From contig NZ_JACJQJ010000014.1 of the NCBI RefSeq assembly GCF_014696615.1, forward strand, positions 93,183-157,182: a stretch of DNA of 64,000 bases, given 5' to 3'. The position numbers and the translations under genes were made by a program. Under the pieces are notes generated by a model. That model was not told where the DNA came from, ran no database searches, and saw only the letters and a list, made by a program, of their open reading frames with translations. Of this stretch, positions 1-8,725 are shown in pieces. This stretch comes from Nostoc linckia FACHB-104. Lineage in GTDB: Bacteria > Cyanobacteriota > Cyanobacteriia > Cyanobacteriales > Nostocaceae. Each line of letters opens with the position of its first letter. The first letter of the stretch is position 1.

Positions 1-1
1 G

Positions 2-112
2 TTAGCAATCTGCCGTAGTATTATTGAGCAGCACGGTGGTAACATCTGGGCTGAGAGTACTTTAGGTATAGGCAGCACCTTTTTCTTTACTCTACCTTTG
101 GCTGGGGACTAG
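2..112 (+). CDS. Sensor histidine kinase, C-terminal fragment (5' end outside window)
   Basis: The reading frame is open from the window edge and gives 36 residues. They match the end of a HATPase_c domain: an I-E-Q-H-G-G-x-I-W sequence, then a [12 protein letters not shown]2-type glycine motif typical of the last strand of histidine kinases. It would autophosphorylate and pass phosphate to a receiver; the response regulator that starts about 110 bp downstream is the obvious candidate. The last codons and the TAG stop lie in a GGGGACT-type repeat tract, so the extreme C-terminus (AGD) is probably repeat-derived. Sensor domains cannot be seen. Confidence 0.8.
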   Translation, partial: LAICRSIIEQHGGNIWAESTLGIGSTFFFTLPLAGD

Positions 113-224
113 GGACTGGGGACTGGGTAGAAGGGGACAAGGGGACAAGGGGAAATAACAAACACCAATTACCAATTACCAATTACTAATTACCAAATGA
201 CAAATGACAAATGACCAATAACAA
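112..224. repeat. Heptanucleotide repeat tract (GGGGACT, ACCAATT and AAATGAC units)
   Basis: The spacer between the kinase fragment and the response regulator is almost entirely short tandem repeats: GGGACTG-like units, then ACCAATTACC units, then three head-to-tail AAATGAC copies at about 195-215. Such repeats are common in heterocystous cyanobacteria. The tract supplies the start codon of the next gene. Confidence 0.75.
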
Positions 225-599
225 ATGACTAAACAAGTATTAATTGTTGATGATGACGATCACCTCCGAGAACTGGTACAGGCTTGTTTAGAAGACTTAG
301 GGGGATGGAAAACACTGACAGCTTCATCGGGGAAAGAAGCGTTAAAAATTACCCAGACACAACCCATTGATGCGATTTTGTTGGATGTATCCATGCCTGA
401 TATGGATGGCTTTGCAGTATTCGAGAAACTGCAAGAAAATACGGTTAGCCAATCGATACCAGTGATTTTATTAACAGCGAGAGTTTTGCCCAGCGATCGC
501 GATCGCTTTGCACGCATGGGAATTGCTGGTGTCATTTCCAAACCCTTTGAACCCATTACTATTTCCCAGCAAGTTGCAGATATTCTCGGCTGGGATTGA
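225..599 (+). CDS. Single-domain response regulator (CheY-like)
   Basis: A 124-residue stand-alone receiver. The acidic patch (LIVDDDD, residues 6-12), phosphoacceptor Asp54 (in LLDVSMPDMDG), switch Thr84 (LLTAR) and Lys106 (SKPFEP) are all present, so it should be phosphorylated. There is no output domain, so it probably works by protein-protein contact or in a phosphorelay. It follows the 3' end of a histidine kinase on the same strand, which is the likely cognate sensor. No good Shine-Dalgarno sequence precedes the ATG, which itself falls inside an AAATGAC repeat unit. Confidence 0.9.
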   Translation: MTKQVLIVDDDDHLRELVQACLEDLGGWKTLTASSGKEALKITQTQPIDAILLDVSMPDMDGFAVFEKLQENTVSQSIPVILLTARVLPSDRDRFARMGIAGVISKPFEPITISQQVADILGWD

Positions 600-1406
600 C
601 TCGCAAGCGCCGATCGCAAGTGGTGAGGTGAATCCTCAATCTATGAAATAGTTACACAGTATTGATTTTGCATTTTTAACTTTTAATTCCGCTGTGCGCT
701 ATTAGTCCCGTCGGTCTCAATACTGCTCGGTTAAGGATTTTCAACTCTTAATTTGGTTTGGGGAAATGGTGTTCGCGTAGCGTCTCCGCAGGAGAAAGGG
801 TAAGGGTTAAAGGTTTTTTCTTACCCCTTTTCCCCTTCCCCTTTTGCCCTTAACCGACAAGTATTGCGGTCGGTCTTACTAAGTAAGTCGGTCGAAATAA
901 ACTTCACTATATTAAGAATGTCACAATATTGATTTCTTTATTAGTTCTTTATTTTTATACCTTATCTTTCTTGTGGGTGCATCAAAGTTTCTCAACTTGC
1001 AGGACAGAACTATGGGTTTTGGTCAGAAACTTGTAAAAAATATTTAAGCGTTTTACCAGTTTGAAAAAACAATGTGATCCCAATTCAAAATTCAAAATTA
1101 AGAATCTAAACAGGACAAGACTTTGAGTCTGTGTATCTGTCGCATTCTTTTTTCAAATTAGTATGACTAAGATACATACCGACCTTATTTTGATTTTTGA
1201 ATTGGTATTACTTTTGTTTCCCTTCCAAGTCTTACTACTACCCAAATATCAGCACTACCATTTCAAGTGCTGATTTATTTAGAGAAAAACCATAAAAATT
1301 CGCGCGATTATGCCCAGAGGCTATTTTCGTTGCACTACTTTCTAGCTCAGTGCATTAATAAATGGCTTTCAGATGATGAATTTTAACTTTTTTGGAGCCT
1401 AATTCA
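600..1406. other. Intergenic region, about 0.8 kb
   Basis: No convincing gene. It holds one complete MITE copy (718-866); the rest is AT-rich with no recognisable RNA gene or promoter that I can defend. A GGAG Shine-Dalgarno at 1394-1397 belongs to the next gene. Confidence 0.6.
718..866. mobile_element. MITE copy 1 (about 149 bp, 18-bp TIRs, imperfect 10-bp TSD)
   Basis: Left end CAATACTGCTCGGTTAAG; right end CTTAACCGACAAGTATTG, an inverted match at 16 of 18 positions. The outside flanks CCGTCGGTCT (708-717) and CGGTCGGTCT (867-876) are direct repeats matching at 9 of 10 positions, as expected of an old target-site duplication. The interior (a G/A-rich half, then a T/C-rich half) matches the other copies, but this copy also carries a GCGTAGCGTCTCCGCAGG block, a separate common cyanobacterial repeat. 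There is no coding capacity, so it would need a transposase acting in trans. Confidence 0.75.
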
Positions 1407-1847
1407 ATGAAGACTGTAGACAAAATCGCTATAAATACCAAAAAAATCTTACTCATAGATCATGAATTAATTGTCCGAGAGGTTTTGGAACTGTGCTTCC
1501 ACGATTTAGCGAAATGGGATGTACTTACAGCCGATTCGTCATTCTCAGGATTGGAACAAGCAGAGATGGAACGGCCTGATGCAATTGTCTTGGATATTGA
1601 AATGCGTGGCAGTTTTATGTTTCTGCAACAACTCAGAAGTAATCGCAAAACTCAAGCAATTCCTGTTGTCATACTGAGTGCAAATGCGAAATGGCTAGAT
1701 CCAAAATTTCTGCAACAGTATAAAATTTCAGGTATCATACTGAAACCATTCAATCCAGTTACTCTACCTGTGGAAATTGCTCAACTGTTGAATTGGAATT
1801 CTAATATACTACTTGATTCAAAGAATAATCTAAAATCTACAATTTGA
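1407..1847 (+). CDS. Divergent single-domain response regulator
   Basis: A 146-residue receiver. Phosphoacceptor Asp63 (VLDIEMRG), a Ser at the switch position (ILSAN) and the conserved Lys (LKPFNP) are present, but the acidic pair reads D18-H19 instead of Asp-Asp, which should weaken Mg2+ binding. The start is ATG 1407, because GGAG at 1394-1397 sits nine bases upstream; an in-frame TTG at 1392 overlaps that site and is unlikely. About 20 extra C-terminal residues rich in Asn, Lys and Ser follow the fold. It resembles the regulator at 225-599 (AxWDxLTA, ILxKPFxPxT), suggesting an old duplication. No sensor is adjacent. Confidence 0.85.
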   Translation: MKTVDKIAINTKKILLIDHELIVREVLELCFHDLAKWDVLTADSSFSGLEQAEMERPDAIVLDIEMRGSFMFLQQLRSNRKTQAIPVVILSANAKWLDPKFLQQYKISGIILKPFNPVTLPVEIAQLLNWNSNILLDSKNNLKSTI

Positions 1848-1864
1848 TGAGGTACAAATTATTG

Positions 1865-1896
1865 TAAGGAAGGGCACACATCCGTGCGCCCTTACA
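1865..1896 (+). terminator. Hairpin downstream of response regulator
   Basis: GTAAGG and GGGCAC on the left can pair with GTGC and CCCTTAC on the right across a short loop, starting 18 bp after the stop at 1847. There is no clean U-tract, so it may be a repeat-type hairpin that merely limits read-through. Confidence 0.35.
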
Positions 1897-2115
1897 TAAA
1901 CCGCGTCTATTTTGAAACACTTAGTTTTTGAGAATCGGGTTTTATTCGTAACTCCTACAAGCTTCCCTATTGATTTTTGAAAAACTCTCGTTCTCAAGCT
2001 AGATGAGGTTTATGTAATTAAATTTACCTGATAAATATAGAGACCATATTTGATTTTTGCGAAGCTGTTCCCTTCCTTGATTATTAATTCCTGACTCTTG
2101 TTATTTTTTTACGCA

Positions 2116-2511
2116 TCATGATATAATGTAATTCCACTCAGTCGCTATTTTAATGGCACTTAGTAGATCTTCGGGAGTATAAGGCTTAGTTAAATAAACA
2201 TCAGCACCTTGTTTCCTAGCCCATGCATGATGAACTGCCTGATTTTTATTACTACAGATCACAATTGGCATTTTTTGACTACTTAAATTTATTTTCAGGA
2301 AGCGGCACAATTCAAATCCACTCATTCCTGGCATCACCACATTAGTAACAATTGCATCTGGTCTTTCCTCTAATGCTATTTCCAAAGCCTCTTTAGCACC
2401 AGAAGCTTTAACTATTTTGTAACCCCAATCTCCGAGATAATAACTCATCAGTTCCCATTCTCGCAGAGAGTCTTTGACAATGAGAATTTTGCCAGCCCAA
2501 GTAATACCCAA
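2116..2511 (-). CDS. Degenerate receiver-domain protein (PilH/HmpB-like), phosphoacceptor Asp replaced by Asn
   Basis: A 131-residue receiver with the signature of the second regulator in cyanobacterial Pil/Hmp chemotaxis-like operons (SLREWEL near the start, VVMPGMSGFELCRFL, LTKPYTPEDLL). The phosphoacceptor position reads VTNVVMPG, so Asp is Asn57, and the first acidic residue of the usual pair is Lys13 (VKDS). Phosphorylation therefore looks impossible or badly impaired. The start is TTG at 2511, behind a purine-rich GGGAGG-TTGAGG stretch. It lies 58 bp downstream of the PATAN regulator on the same strand and is probably cotranscribed with it. No CheW, MCP or CheA gene follows. Confidence 0.8.
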   Translation of the reverse strand: MGITWAGKILIVKDSLREWELMSYYLGDWGYKIVKASGAKEALEIALEERPDAIVTNVVMPGMSGFELCRFLKINLSSQKMPIVICSNKNQAVHHAWARKQGADVYLTKPYTPEDLLSAIKIATEWNYIIS

Positions 2512-2569
2512 CCCTCAACCTCCCAAAAAAATAAGTAGGTTTGGTATTGTTATACTTCTGATTGCGAAA

Positions 2570-3697
2570 TTACACCATGTGTTGAAAGATAATTTTCAAC
2601 AAATCCCCTTGCGTAAAAGGTTTAGTCAAATATCCAGAAGCCTTGACTATCTTGGCTTTGGCTCTATCAATCAACCCTGTTTTAGCTGTAACCATAATTA
2701 CAGGAGTATTTTTAAATTGGGAATGTTTACGCAATAAAGAACATAATTCATACCCATCGAGATGTGGCATGTTAATGTCTAATAAAATTAAGTCAGGTTT
2801 GGTGCGAAGAATTTCCATTAAAGCTTTTAATGAATCTGTAACTCCAATCACAGAAAACATCTGCTCATCTAGAAAGCTTTTAATAGCATTTAATACGCTG
2901 GGGCTATCATCAATGCAGAAGATGGTATATAGTTTTTGGTCTGTAGTAGCAGGCTCAAGTTGATGAAATTGAGGATCTGTCTGTTGAAGGTTCGCAGTTA
3001 AATTATCAGATGTTTCTGCAACTTGATTGCTAGCTTGTCTTGGGAATGCTGGTGGATTTGTAATTGGAGATTGTAATGGTACTTGACGTGCAAATTGCGA
3101 CCCTGGCTTGGGGGAAAATTGAGATTTAAGATGACCTTGAGATAGTGATGATTTATCTCCAAAAGGAGCTGATCCTCTATATTTTTGGCACTGTTCAACT
3201 AGTAAGCGTAAATTGAGATAACAAAACTTTGGCAAGTCATCTAAAAAGCTTTCGGGAATAAATTCGTAGCTACCTTCTTCCAGCTTCAAAAATGAATCGA
3301 GAACTTCTAAGGCTAATTGTTCAATAATAATCCCTGCTTGGGAAGAACTAATATATTTCTGATTAACTAACCAACAAATAGCTAGATAATCTGGATTTGG
3401 TATTGCCTGATTTTCGATCCCAGTTTCAAATATCGCCCGCAACTGCTGATCAATTCCTTTAGGAAGAGTGGAAATTTGCTGACTCAATCGTTGCAAGTTT
3501 CTGTAAAGTGACTCAAACATTTTCTCTGAGTAGCAGGCATAAATCAGTTTACCTTCCTCTATATATATTGACCAAGAACCTGATGAGCTGAATACTTGTA
3601 AACACCCAGTTACAGATTTATTTGTGATTTTTTTTAAGAGAGATAAGGGCTGTATCTTTTGAAAAAACCTGTATCTACTAATAGGAAGTGTCTTCAT
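2570..3697 (-). CDS. PATAN (DUF4388)-receiver response regulator, PatA family
   Basis: 375 residues in three parts: an N-terminal PATAN/DUF4388-type region (about 15-175; SVTGCLQV, WSIYIEEGKLIYA), a low-complexity Gln/Pro/Ser linker (about 175-250), and a C-terminal receiver (255-375) with IDD (262-264), phosphoacceptor Asp307, Thr337 and Lys359 intact. PatA-type proteins head chemotaxis-like operons that control type IV pili, hormogonium motility or heterocyst pattern in cyanobacteria. Here only the second regulator follows; the rest of the signalling array is missing. The receiver looks functional, unlike its partner. No strong ribosome site is visible. Confidence 0.88.
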   Translation of the reverse strand: MKTLPISRYRFFQKIQPLSLLKKITNKSVTGCLQVFSSSGSWSIYIEEGKLIYACYSEKMFESLYRNLQRLSQQISTLPKGIDQQLRAIFETGIENQAIPNPDYLAICWLVNQKYISSSQAGIIIEQLALEVLDSFLKLEEGSYEFIPESFLDDLPKFCYLNLRLLVEQCQKYRGSAPFGDKSSLSQGHLKSQFSPKPGSQFARQVPLQSPITNPPAFPRQASNQVAETSDNLTANLQQTDPQFHQLEPATTDQKLYTIFCIDDSPSVLNAIKSFLDEQMFSVIGVTDSLKALMEILRTKPDLILLDINMPHLDGYELCSLLRKHSQFKNTPVIMVTAKTGLIDRAKAKIVKASGYLTKPFTQGDLLKIIFQHMV

Positions 3698-4924
3698 TGG
3701 GACGGCTCTAAGATAAAAGCAATATTTTTAATCGAAATTTTTGGAAACCCTTTCTGAGTATCACAGGGATCAAGCTAGAAGCGCTTTCAAAAAGACATAG
3801 TGCTTCACATCTTTGCGAGTAGAAGCAAATCTCTGCCAACTCCTAACTCCCCACTCTCTGTCACGCTAGTGCAGTTCAATGCACTATCGTTTAGTAGAAC
3901 AGCCATACTATTTCTTGCCAAATAGCAAAATGGCTATACTTACTGCCAGGAAACAGTATTCCAAAAATCAGCTTTACTTTCTGTATCTTTCGCTAATCTA
4001 GCTCATCTCACAGTAACGCAAGCGTTACAAGTAGGGCATTGCTCATGCATTAATTGCATGAAATCATTGCTAATGAGCTTTTTGAGCGACATTTGAAATT
4101 ATGTAAGTAGTTAACCTTGAGGATGTCTCCAATTTGTGAAACTGTATTTATTGTAACTAAGTAAATATTTACCCTAATATTTTACCAAATTGGAGATCGT
4201 AGTGGTTCTCTCTAGAAACTTGGATAAAATTATCACCTGTTTCACAACAATGGTAATTTAGCACCGAGGAATAATCAGTTTGTATTGGATATGCAGATTG
4301 TGTATGGCAAGATGCAACGGTAACCAATTTAGCAGCAGGCAAGCTTTTCATTAGCAATAGCAACGTATTTTGCTGTTATGAGGGAAAAATAGCCAATCTG
4401 CACAATTTGAAGGGTCAAAAGGCCCGATGCAAGAACATTTACTCAATGAGATTTGAAATTGCTATGTTGTGGCTTCGGCGAAGGATTAGCCTGCGATCGC
4501 AACGCTTCGCAATTTTTCAGATCAATAGTAAATATTCAGTAACTTCCCTACTAAAACTTAGGTTACTGCAAAATTCATAAAAAGGGAAAAGAAATATGTG
4601 AATTTTGTGAAAAGTAAATGAAGGAATTATGAAATAGAGCAGCATACATTAAAGATGTTGTTTAAAAATAAATATTTATTTGGTTTATCCGGTTAACTAA
4701 ACAATGTACAGAAAATATCATTTTTTAGTTAATTTTTAATACCTGTACAGGCATCATATATTGAGAAATAATTGATCCAGTAACGGGCAATTTCACCCCT
4801 TAGAGCAAGTTTAACCCCGCACATAGCGCTGGCTTACCTACGTAGATTTTACAAATGGCGCAGGAATTCTCTAGTTGTTCTATGTATACGTAATAATAAG
4901 AACAATGCATTTCGAGAGTAGGAA
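3698..4924. other. Intergenic region, about 1.2 kb
   Basis: A long stretch between divergent genes, with no gene I can defend. A 64-codon minus-strand reading frame at 4169-4363 is the only sizeable one; it lacks a ribosome site and known motifs. HIP1-like GCGATCGC occurs near 4494. The last 250 bp are AT-rich and presumably carry the promoter of the TPR-CHAT gene; AGTAGGAA just before its ATG can serve as ribosome site. Confidence 0.5.
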
Positions 4925-7900
4925 ATGACTGTAAGCCCTAACCTATCAGAGTTGCTCCAGCAAGGACATGACCAACTGGATGGGGGAAATTACCACCAAG
5001 CTTTAGATACTTTTTACCAAGCCGCTGCACTAGAACCCCAAAATCCCCAAGTATTATACAGCTTGGGTTTAGCTTGCTATCGACTTGAACAATATCAAGA
5101 TGCCATAGGATATTGCAACCAAGCATTGACAACTGAGCCAAATTACATTTTGGCTTTAGCTAGGCGGGGATTGACTTATAAACAGCTAGAGCAAATACAG
5201 TTAGCACAGGCTGACTTTGAGCAAGTTATCGCACTTATCCCACAAGATGCAGGAGATTGGCATGGTAGGGGAATTGCGCTGAATGGTTTAGAGCGATATG
5301 AAGAAGCGATCGCATCTTACGACAAAGCTATAGAAATCAAACCTGATTACCGTAACGCTTGGTACAGTCGGGGGATTACGCTCTCTAATTTAGGGCGATA
5401 TGAAGAAGCGATCGCATCCTACGACAAAGCAGTAGAAATCAAACCTGACTACCACATTGCTTGGAACAATCGGGGAAATACGCTGTCTAATTTAGGTCGA
5501 TATGAAGAAGCGATCGCTTCTTGCGACAAAGCTATAGAGATTAAACCTAAGGAGCATTTAGCTTGGCACAACCGGGGAAACGCACTGTGGAATTTAGGGC
5601 GAAATCAAGAGGCTTTTGCATCCTACGACAAAGCAATAGAAATCAAACCTGACTACTACTATGCTTGGAATGGTCGGGGAAGTGCGCTATGGAATTTAGG
5701 AAAACATCAAGAAGCTCTTGCCTCCTACGACAAAGCTATCGCTATTAAAGCTGATGAATATAATCCTTGGAATGGTCGAGGAAATGCACTGGTGAATCTG
5801 GGGCGAAACCAAGAAGCTCTTGCTTCCTACGACAAAGCTATTGCTATTAAAGCTGATGAATATAATCCTTGGAATGGTCGAGGAAATGCACTGGTGAATC
5901 TGGGGCGAAATCAAGAAGCTCTTACATCTTACGACCAAGCTATAGCTATTGAAGCTGATGAATATAATCCTTGGAATGGTCGAGGAAATGCACTGGTGAA
6001 TCTGGGGCGAAATCAAGAAGCTCTTACATCTTACGACCAAGCTATAGCTATTGAAGCTGATGAATATAATCCTTGGAATGGTCGAGGAAATGCACTGGTG
6101 AATCTGGGGCGAAATCAAGAAGCTCTTGCTTCCTACGACAAAGCTATCGCTATTAAAGCTGAAAAGCATTTAGCTTGGAATGGTCGAGGAAATGCACTGG
6201 TGAATCTGGGGCGAAACCAAGAAGCTCTTACATCTTACGACAAAGCTATCGCTATTAAAGCTAAGGAGCATTTAGCTTGGAATGGTCGAGGAAATGCACT
6301 GGTGAATCTGGGACGATATCAAGAAGCTCTTGCTTCCTACGACCAAGCCTTGCATCTTACAAATAATCAGTATTGGCTAGCTTGGGACAATCGAGGTATA
6401 GCAGTCCTGAAATCTCAAGATTACAAAGCTGCTGTCAAAACCTGGCATGATGGCATTAATGCGCTTAAGTCAGAGACACCAGAGTATGAGATAGGTTGTG
6501 GTAAGTTACATCATCGCAAGGGCGCAATTTTGTATAACTACGGAAAGCTGCAACCTAATCCTTTTCCAGATTGGTTTGCAGCCAAAGCCAGTTATGAACA
6601 AGCCCTTAATTTTCTGAGTTTTGATAAATTCCCTCAACTAAATTTGCAAATATTAGAAGAATTACTGCAAGTATGTTCTGTATTGGGTGACAATCAAACA
6701 TTCAAAAAAAGACAAGAAGAAGCGACGCAAAAGCTAGAAGAATTAGTTGTAAATTGCCAAAATAAAGGTCAAGAAATTAGTCTCAGGCGTAAATTTGCAG
6801 CTTTTCACCAATTGCGAATAGATTTACGCCTCAAGTCGCAAGATAAACAGCAACATATAGAAGCTTTAGAATTAGCGGAAGAACGTAAGAATATTTGCCT
6901 TGCTTGGCTGCGGGAAGGTTGGGATTATCAACCGCGCAAGTTTACTTATCAGGATATGCAAAGGCTGCTTAATCCCAAAACTGCGGCGGTATATTGGCAC
7001 GTCAGTCCTATTGCAATCACTACTTTTATTGTTAAACATAAACAACCGCCTGTAGTCCTGCAACCGCAATTACCAGACGAATTCAGAAAGCAAGGCTATC
7101 CCCCACATACTTATCAACTCCTACGCTTTCAAAACTGGATACAGGAATGGAAGCAAGCTTATCAAGATTATTCCCAAGGTAATTACACAGGTACAGCTAA
7201 AGAATCAGCCCCTTGGCGAGAAAAGATGCAATATATGTTGCAAAATCAACTCCGTAACATTTTAGAAATTAATCGCATCCGAGATGAACTCAAAGGAGTT
7301 GAAGAATTAATTTTAATTCCCCATCGAGAGTTACATCTACTGCCCCTAGATTATCTTTTTCCTGAGCGATTTAACATTACATATTTACCAAGCTTTCAGA
7401 TAGGTTTAAAGTTGTTAGCGCAGGAGAATCAATTTCAGCTAAATACTAGCCAGAACATAGTAAACGTAGCCACCAGCAATTTACCATTTGCGACTATTGA
7501 ATCAGTTGCCTTATGTGCAATGTATCCACAAGTTAGGCAGTTACAAATCCCACCTGTGAAACCAAGTAATTTAATCGCAGAATTACGAAAAAATAAAGGT
7601 TTATTTCACTTTACTGGACATAGTGACCACATACCAGAAGAACCTCGTGAGTCATTTTTGATGTTATCTAAATCTGATAAATTAACTTTAGGTAATATAG
7701 TTGATGATGACGAGATAGATTTAAGTCAGTATGCTGTAATTTGCCTTTCATCTTGCGAAACGGGAATTACTAGTTCAGAAACTTTAACAGATGAATATGT
7801 CGGCTTGGTAAGCGGTTTTCTTGCCAAGGGAGCTAACTATGTTGTTAGTACTCTATGGACAGTAGATGAACGCTCTACAGCCATTTTAATGATTAAATTT

Positions 7901-8161
7901 TATGAATTATTAAAAACCGCTAAATCTCCTAGTATTGCACTGAGGAAAGCTAAACAATGGCTACGTCAGTTAACTTATCAAGATTTGGCAGTGTGGTATA
8001 AAGAATTAGCTCATAATTTGCCTGAACCTCAAGTGAAAGATTATTTAATCACTGAAGCGAGAATGATTGAAAATGACTCGGATAAGATGAATGATACTAT
8101 GCCTGTTTATGCCCATCCTTATTATTGGGCTGGGTTTATTTTAACTGGTAAGCCTGTATAA
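4925..8161 (+). CDS. TPR-CHAT domain protein (caspase-like peptidase with about 15 TPRs)
   Basis: 1078 residues. About fifteen 34-residue tetratricopeptide repeats (WNGRGNALxNLGRxQEALASYDKAIAI type) fill residues 1-510, a helical linker covers 510-740, and a CHAT domain covers about 760-1075. The caspase-like dyad is visible: His899 in FTGHSDH and Cys944 in LSSCETG, with the following GLVSGFLAKGANYVVSTLW core. CHAT proteins are cysteine peptidases; in TPR-CHAT members the repeats usually sense a trigger and gate cleavage of a partner. No signal peptide or membrane segment, so cytosolic. Repeats 9-12 are nearly identical at DNA level, showing recent tandem expansion. Two unknown genes follow on the same strand and may encode substrates or effectors. 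Confidence 0.93.
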   Translation: MTVSPNLSELLQQGHDQLDGGNYHQALDTFYQAAALEPQNPQVLYSLGLACYRLEQYQDAIGYCNQALTTEPNYILALARRGLTYKQLEQIQLAQADFEQVIALIPQDAGDWHGRGIALNGLERYEEAIASYDKAIEIKPDYRNAWYSRGITLSNLGRYEEAIASYDKAVEIKPDYHIAWNNRGNTLSNLGRYEEAIASCDKAIEIKPKEHLAWHNRGNALWNLGRNQEAFASYDKAIEIKPDYYYAWNGRGSALWNLGKHQEALASYDKAIAIKADEYNPWNGRGNALVNLGRNQEALASYDKAIAIKADEYNPWNGRGNALVNLGRNQEALTSYDQAIAIEADEYNPWNGRGNALVNLGRNQEALTSYDQAIAIEADEYNPWNGRGNALVNLGRNQEALASYDKAIAIKAEKHLAWNGRGNALVNLGRNQEALTSYDKAIAIKAKEHLAWNGRGNALVNLGRYQEALASYDQALHLTNNQYWLAWDNRGIAVLKSQDYKAAVKTWHDGINALKSETPEYEIGCGKLHHRKGAILYNYGKLQPNPFPDWFAAKASYEQALNFLSFDKFPQLNLQILEELLQVCSVLGDNQTFKKRQEEATQKLEELVVNCQNKGQEISLRRKFAAFHQLRIDLRLKSQDKQQHIEALELAEERKNICLAWLREGWDYQPRKFTYQDMQRLLNPKTAAVYWHVSPIAITTFIVKHKQPPVVLQPQLPDEFRKQGYPPHTYQLLRFQNWIQEWKQAYQDYSQGNYTGTAKESAPWREKMQYMLQNQLRNILEINRIRDELKGVEELILIPHRELHLLPLDYLFPERFNITYLPSFQIGLKLLAQENQFQLNTSQNIVNVATSNLPFATIESVALCAMYPQVRQLQIPPVKPSNLIAELRKNKGLFHFTGHSDHIPEEPRESFLMLSKSDKLTLGNIVDDDEIDLSQYAVICLSSCETGITSSETLTDEYVGLVSGFLAKGANYVVSTLWTVDERSTAILMIKFYELLKTAKSPSIALRKAKQWLRQLTYQDLAVWYKELAHNLPEPQVKDYLITEARMIENDSDKMNDTMPVYAHPYYWAGFILTGKPV
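5740..6330 (+). repeat. 102-bp tandem DNA repeats inside the TPR-CHAT gene
   Basis: Consecutive 102-bp units, each one TPR, are almost identical. The two units with ALTSYDQAIAIEADE appear identical to the base; neighbouring units differ at a few sites. The homogeneity points to recent unequal crossing-over or gene conversion, so copy number may vary between strains and short-read assemblies could be wrong here. Confidence 0.85.
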
Positions 8162-8186
8162 TAGCTCGCGACAAATTCAAATGAGG

Positions 8187-8214
8187 GGATGCGTTACGCT
8201 GCGCTAACACATCC
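8187..8214 (+). terminator. Hairpin after TPR-CHAT gene (GGATGCGTTA...TAACACATCC)
   Basis: GGATGCGTTA (8187-8196) pairs with TAACACATCC (8205-8214) with one mismatch and an 8-nt loop, 25 bp after the stop. The same hairpin recurs at 38230-38259, also just after a stop codon, so it is a repeat family that may act as a terminator. If so, the two downstream genes have their own promoter. Confidence 0.45.
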
Positions 8215-8293
8215 TACATATATGTTTAAGAATTAATTAATCATCTTAGGTTTCCAGGATTACTGTAGTTAGTAAATCATCTCATTTAATCTT

Positions 8294-8725
8294 ATGTTCA
8301 ACCAATTAGAAACAGTCACATTTGCTGCTTTTTTAGTGGCTTTGGCAGATTTGGATACACCTTTACCACAGGGTTTACAAGAGGAAATTAATAAGGTTGG
8401 TAAATTATTACTAGAACAACCCAAGGCTGGGATTGATAGGTTGGTGGAACTGGCAAAACATGATTGTATCAGTGAACTTTATTGGCAAGCACGGTCTAAT
8501 ATCCAAAAGCAATATGAAACGCAAGAGAAAAATAAATACCGTGACCTTGACAAAGAGAGCGAAGCTAATAATAATGACCCTGATATGATTGAAAATTTAT
8601 CAATTGCTCTACCCGCACAGTCAATTACAGAGATTGGTCAACCAATTTTACAAGCGGCGGATTCTCGCGTCGCAGCTAAACAAAATGAAGTGGAAATTAG
8701 GCTAGTTATTAGACGAGCTATTTAA
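8294..8725 (+). CDS. Unknown 143-residue protein linked to TPR-CHAT
   Basis: I do not recognise this family. The protein is soluble, with no signal peptide or membrane segment. It has a helical N-terminal half (FNQLETVTFAAFLVALADLDTPL at the start), a charged Lys/Glu/Asn-rich middle (about 80-105), and a C-terminal part ending in basic RLVIRRAI. The stop codon overlaps the start of the next gene (TAATG at 8723-8727), so the two are translationally coupled. It starts 132 bp after the CHAT gene. An adaptor, regulator or substrate of the peptidase is conceivable from position only. Confidence 0.75.
   Translation: MFNQLETVTFAAFLVALADLDTPLPQGLQEEINKVGKLLLEQPKAGIDRLVELAKHDCISELYWQARSNIQKQYETQEKNKYRDLDKESEANNNDPDMIENLSIALPAQSITEIGQPILQAADSRVAAKQNEVEIRLVIRRAI

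Noticed and set aside
4169..4363. 64-codon minus-strand frame in the spacer before the TPR-CHAT gene
   Set aside because: No ribosome site, signal or family pattern; the composition looks like random spacer.
5696..6169. 157-codon open frame on the minus strand inside the TPR-CHAT gene
   Set aside because: It is antisense to the 102-bp TPR repeats and repeats itself with the same period; a shadow of the real gene.
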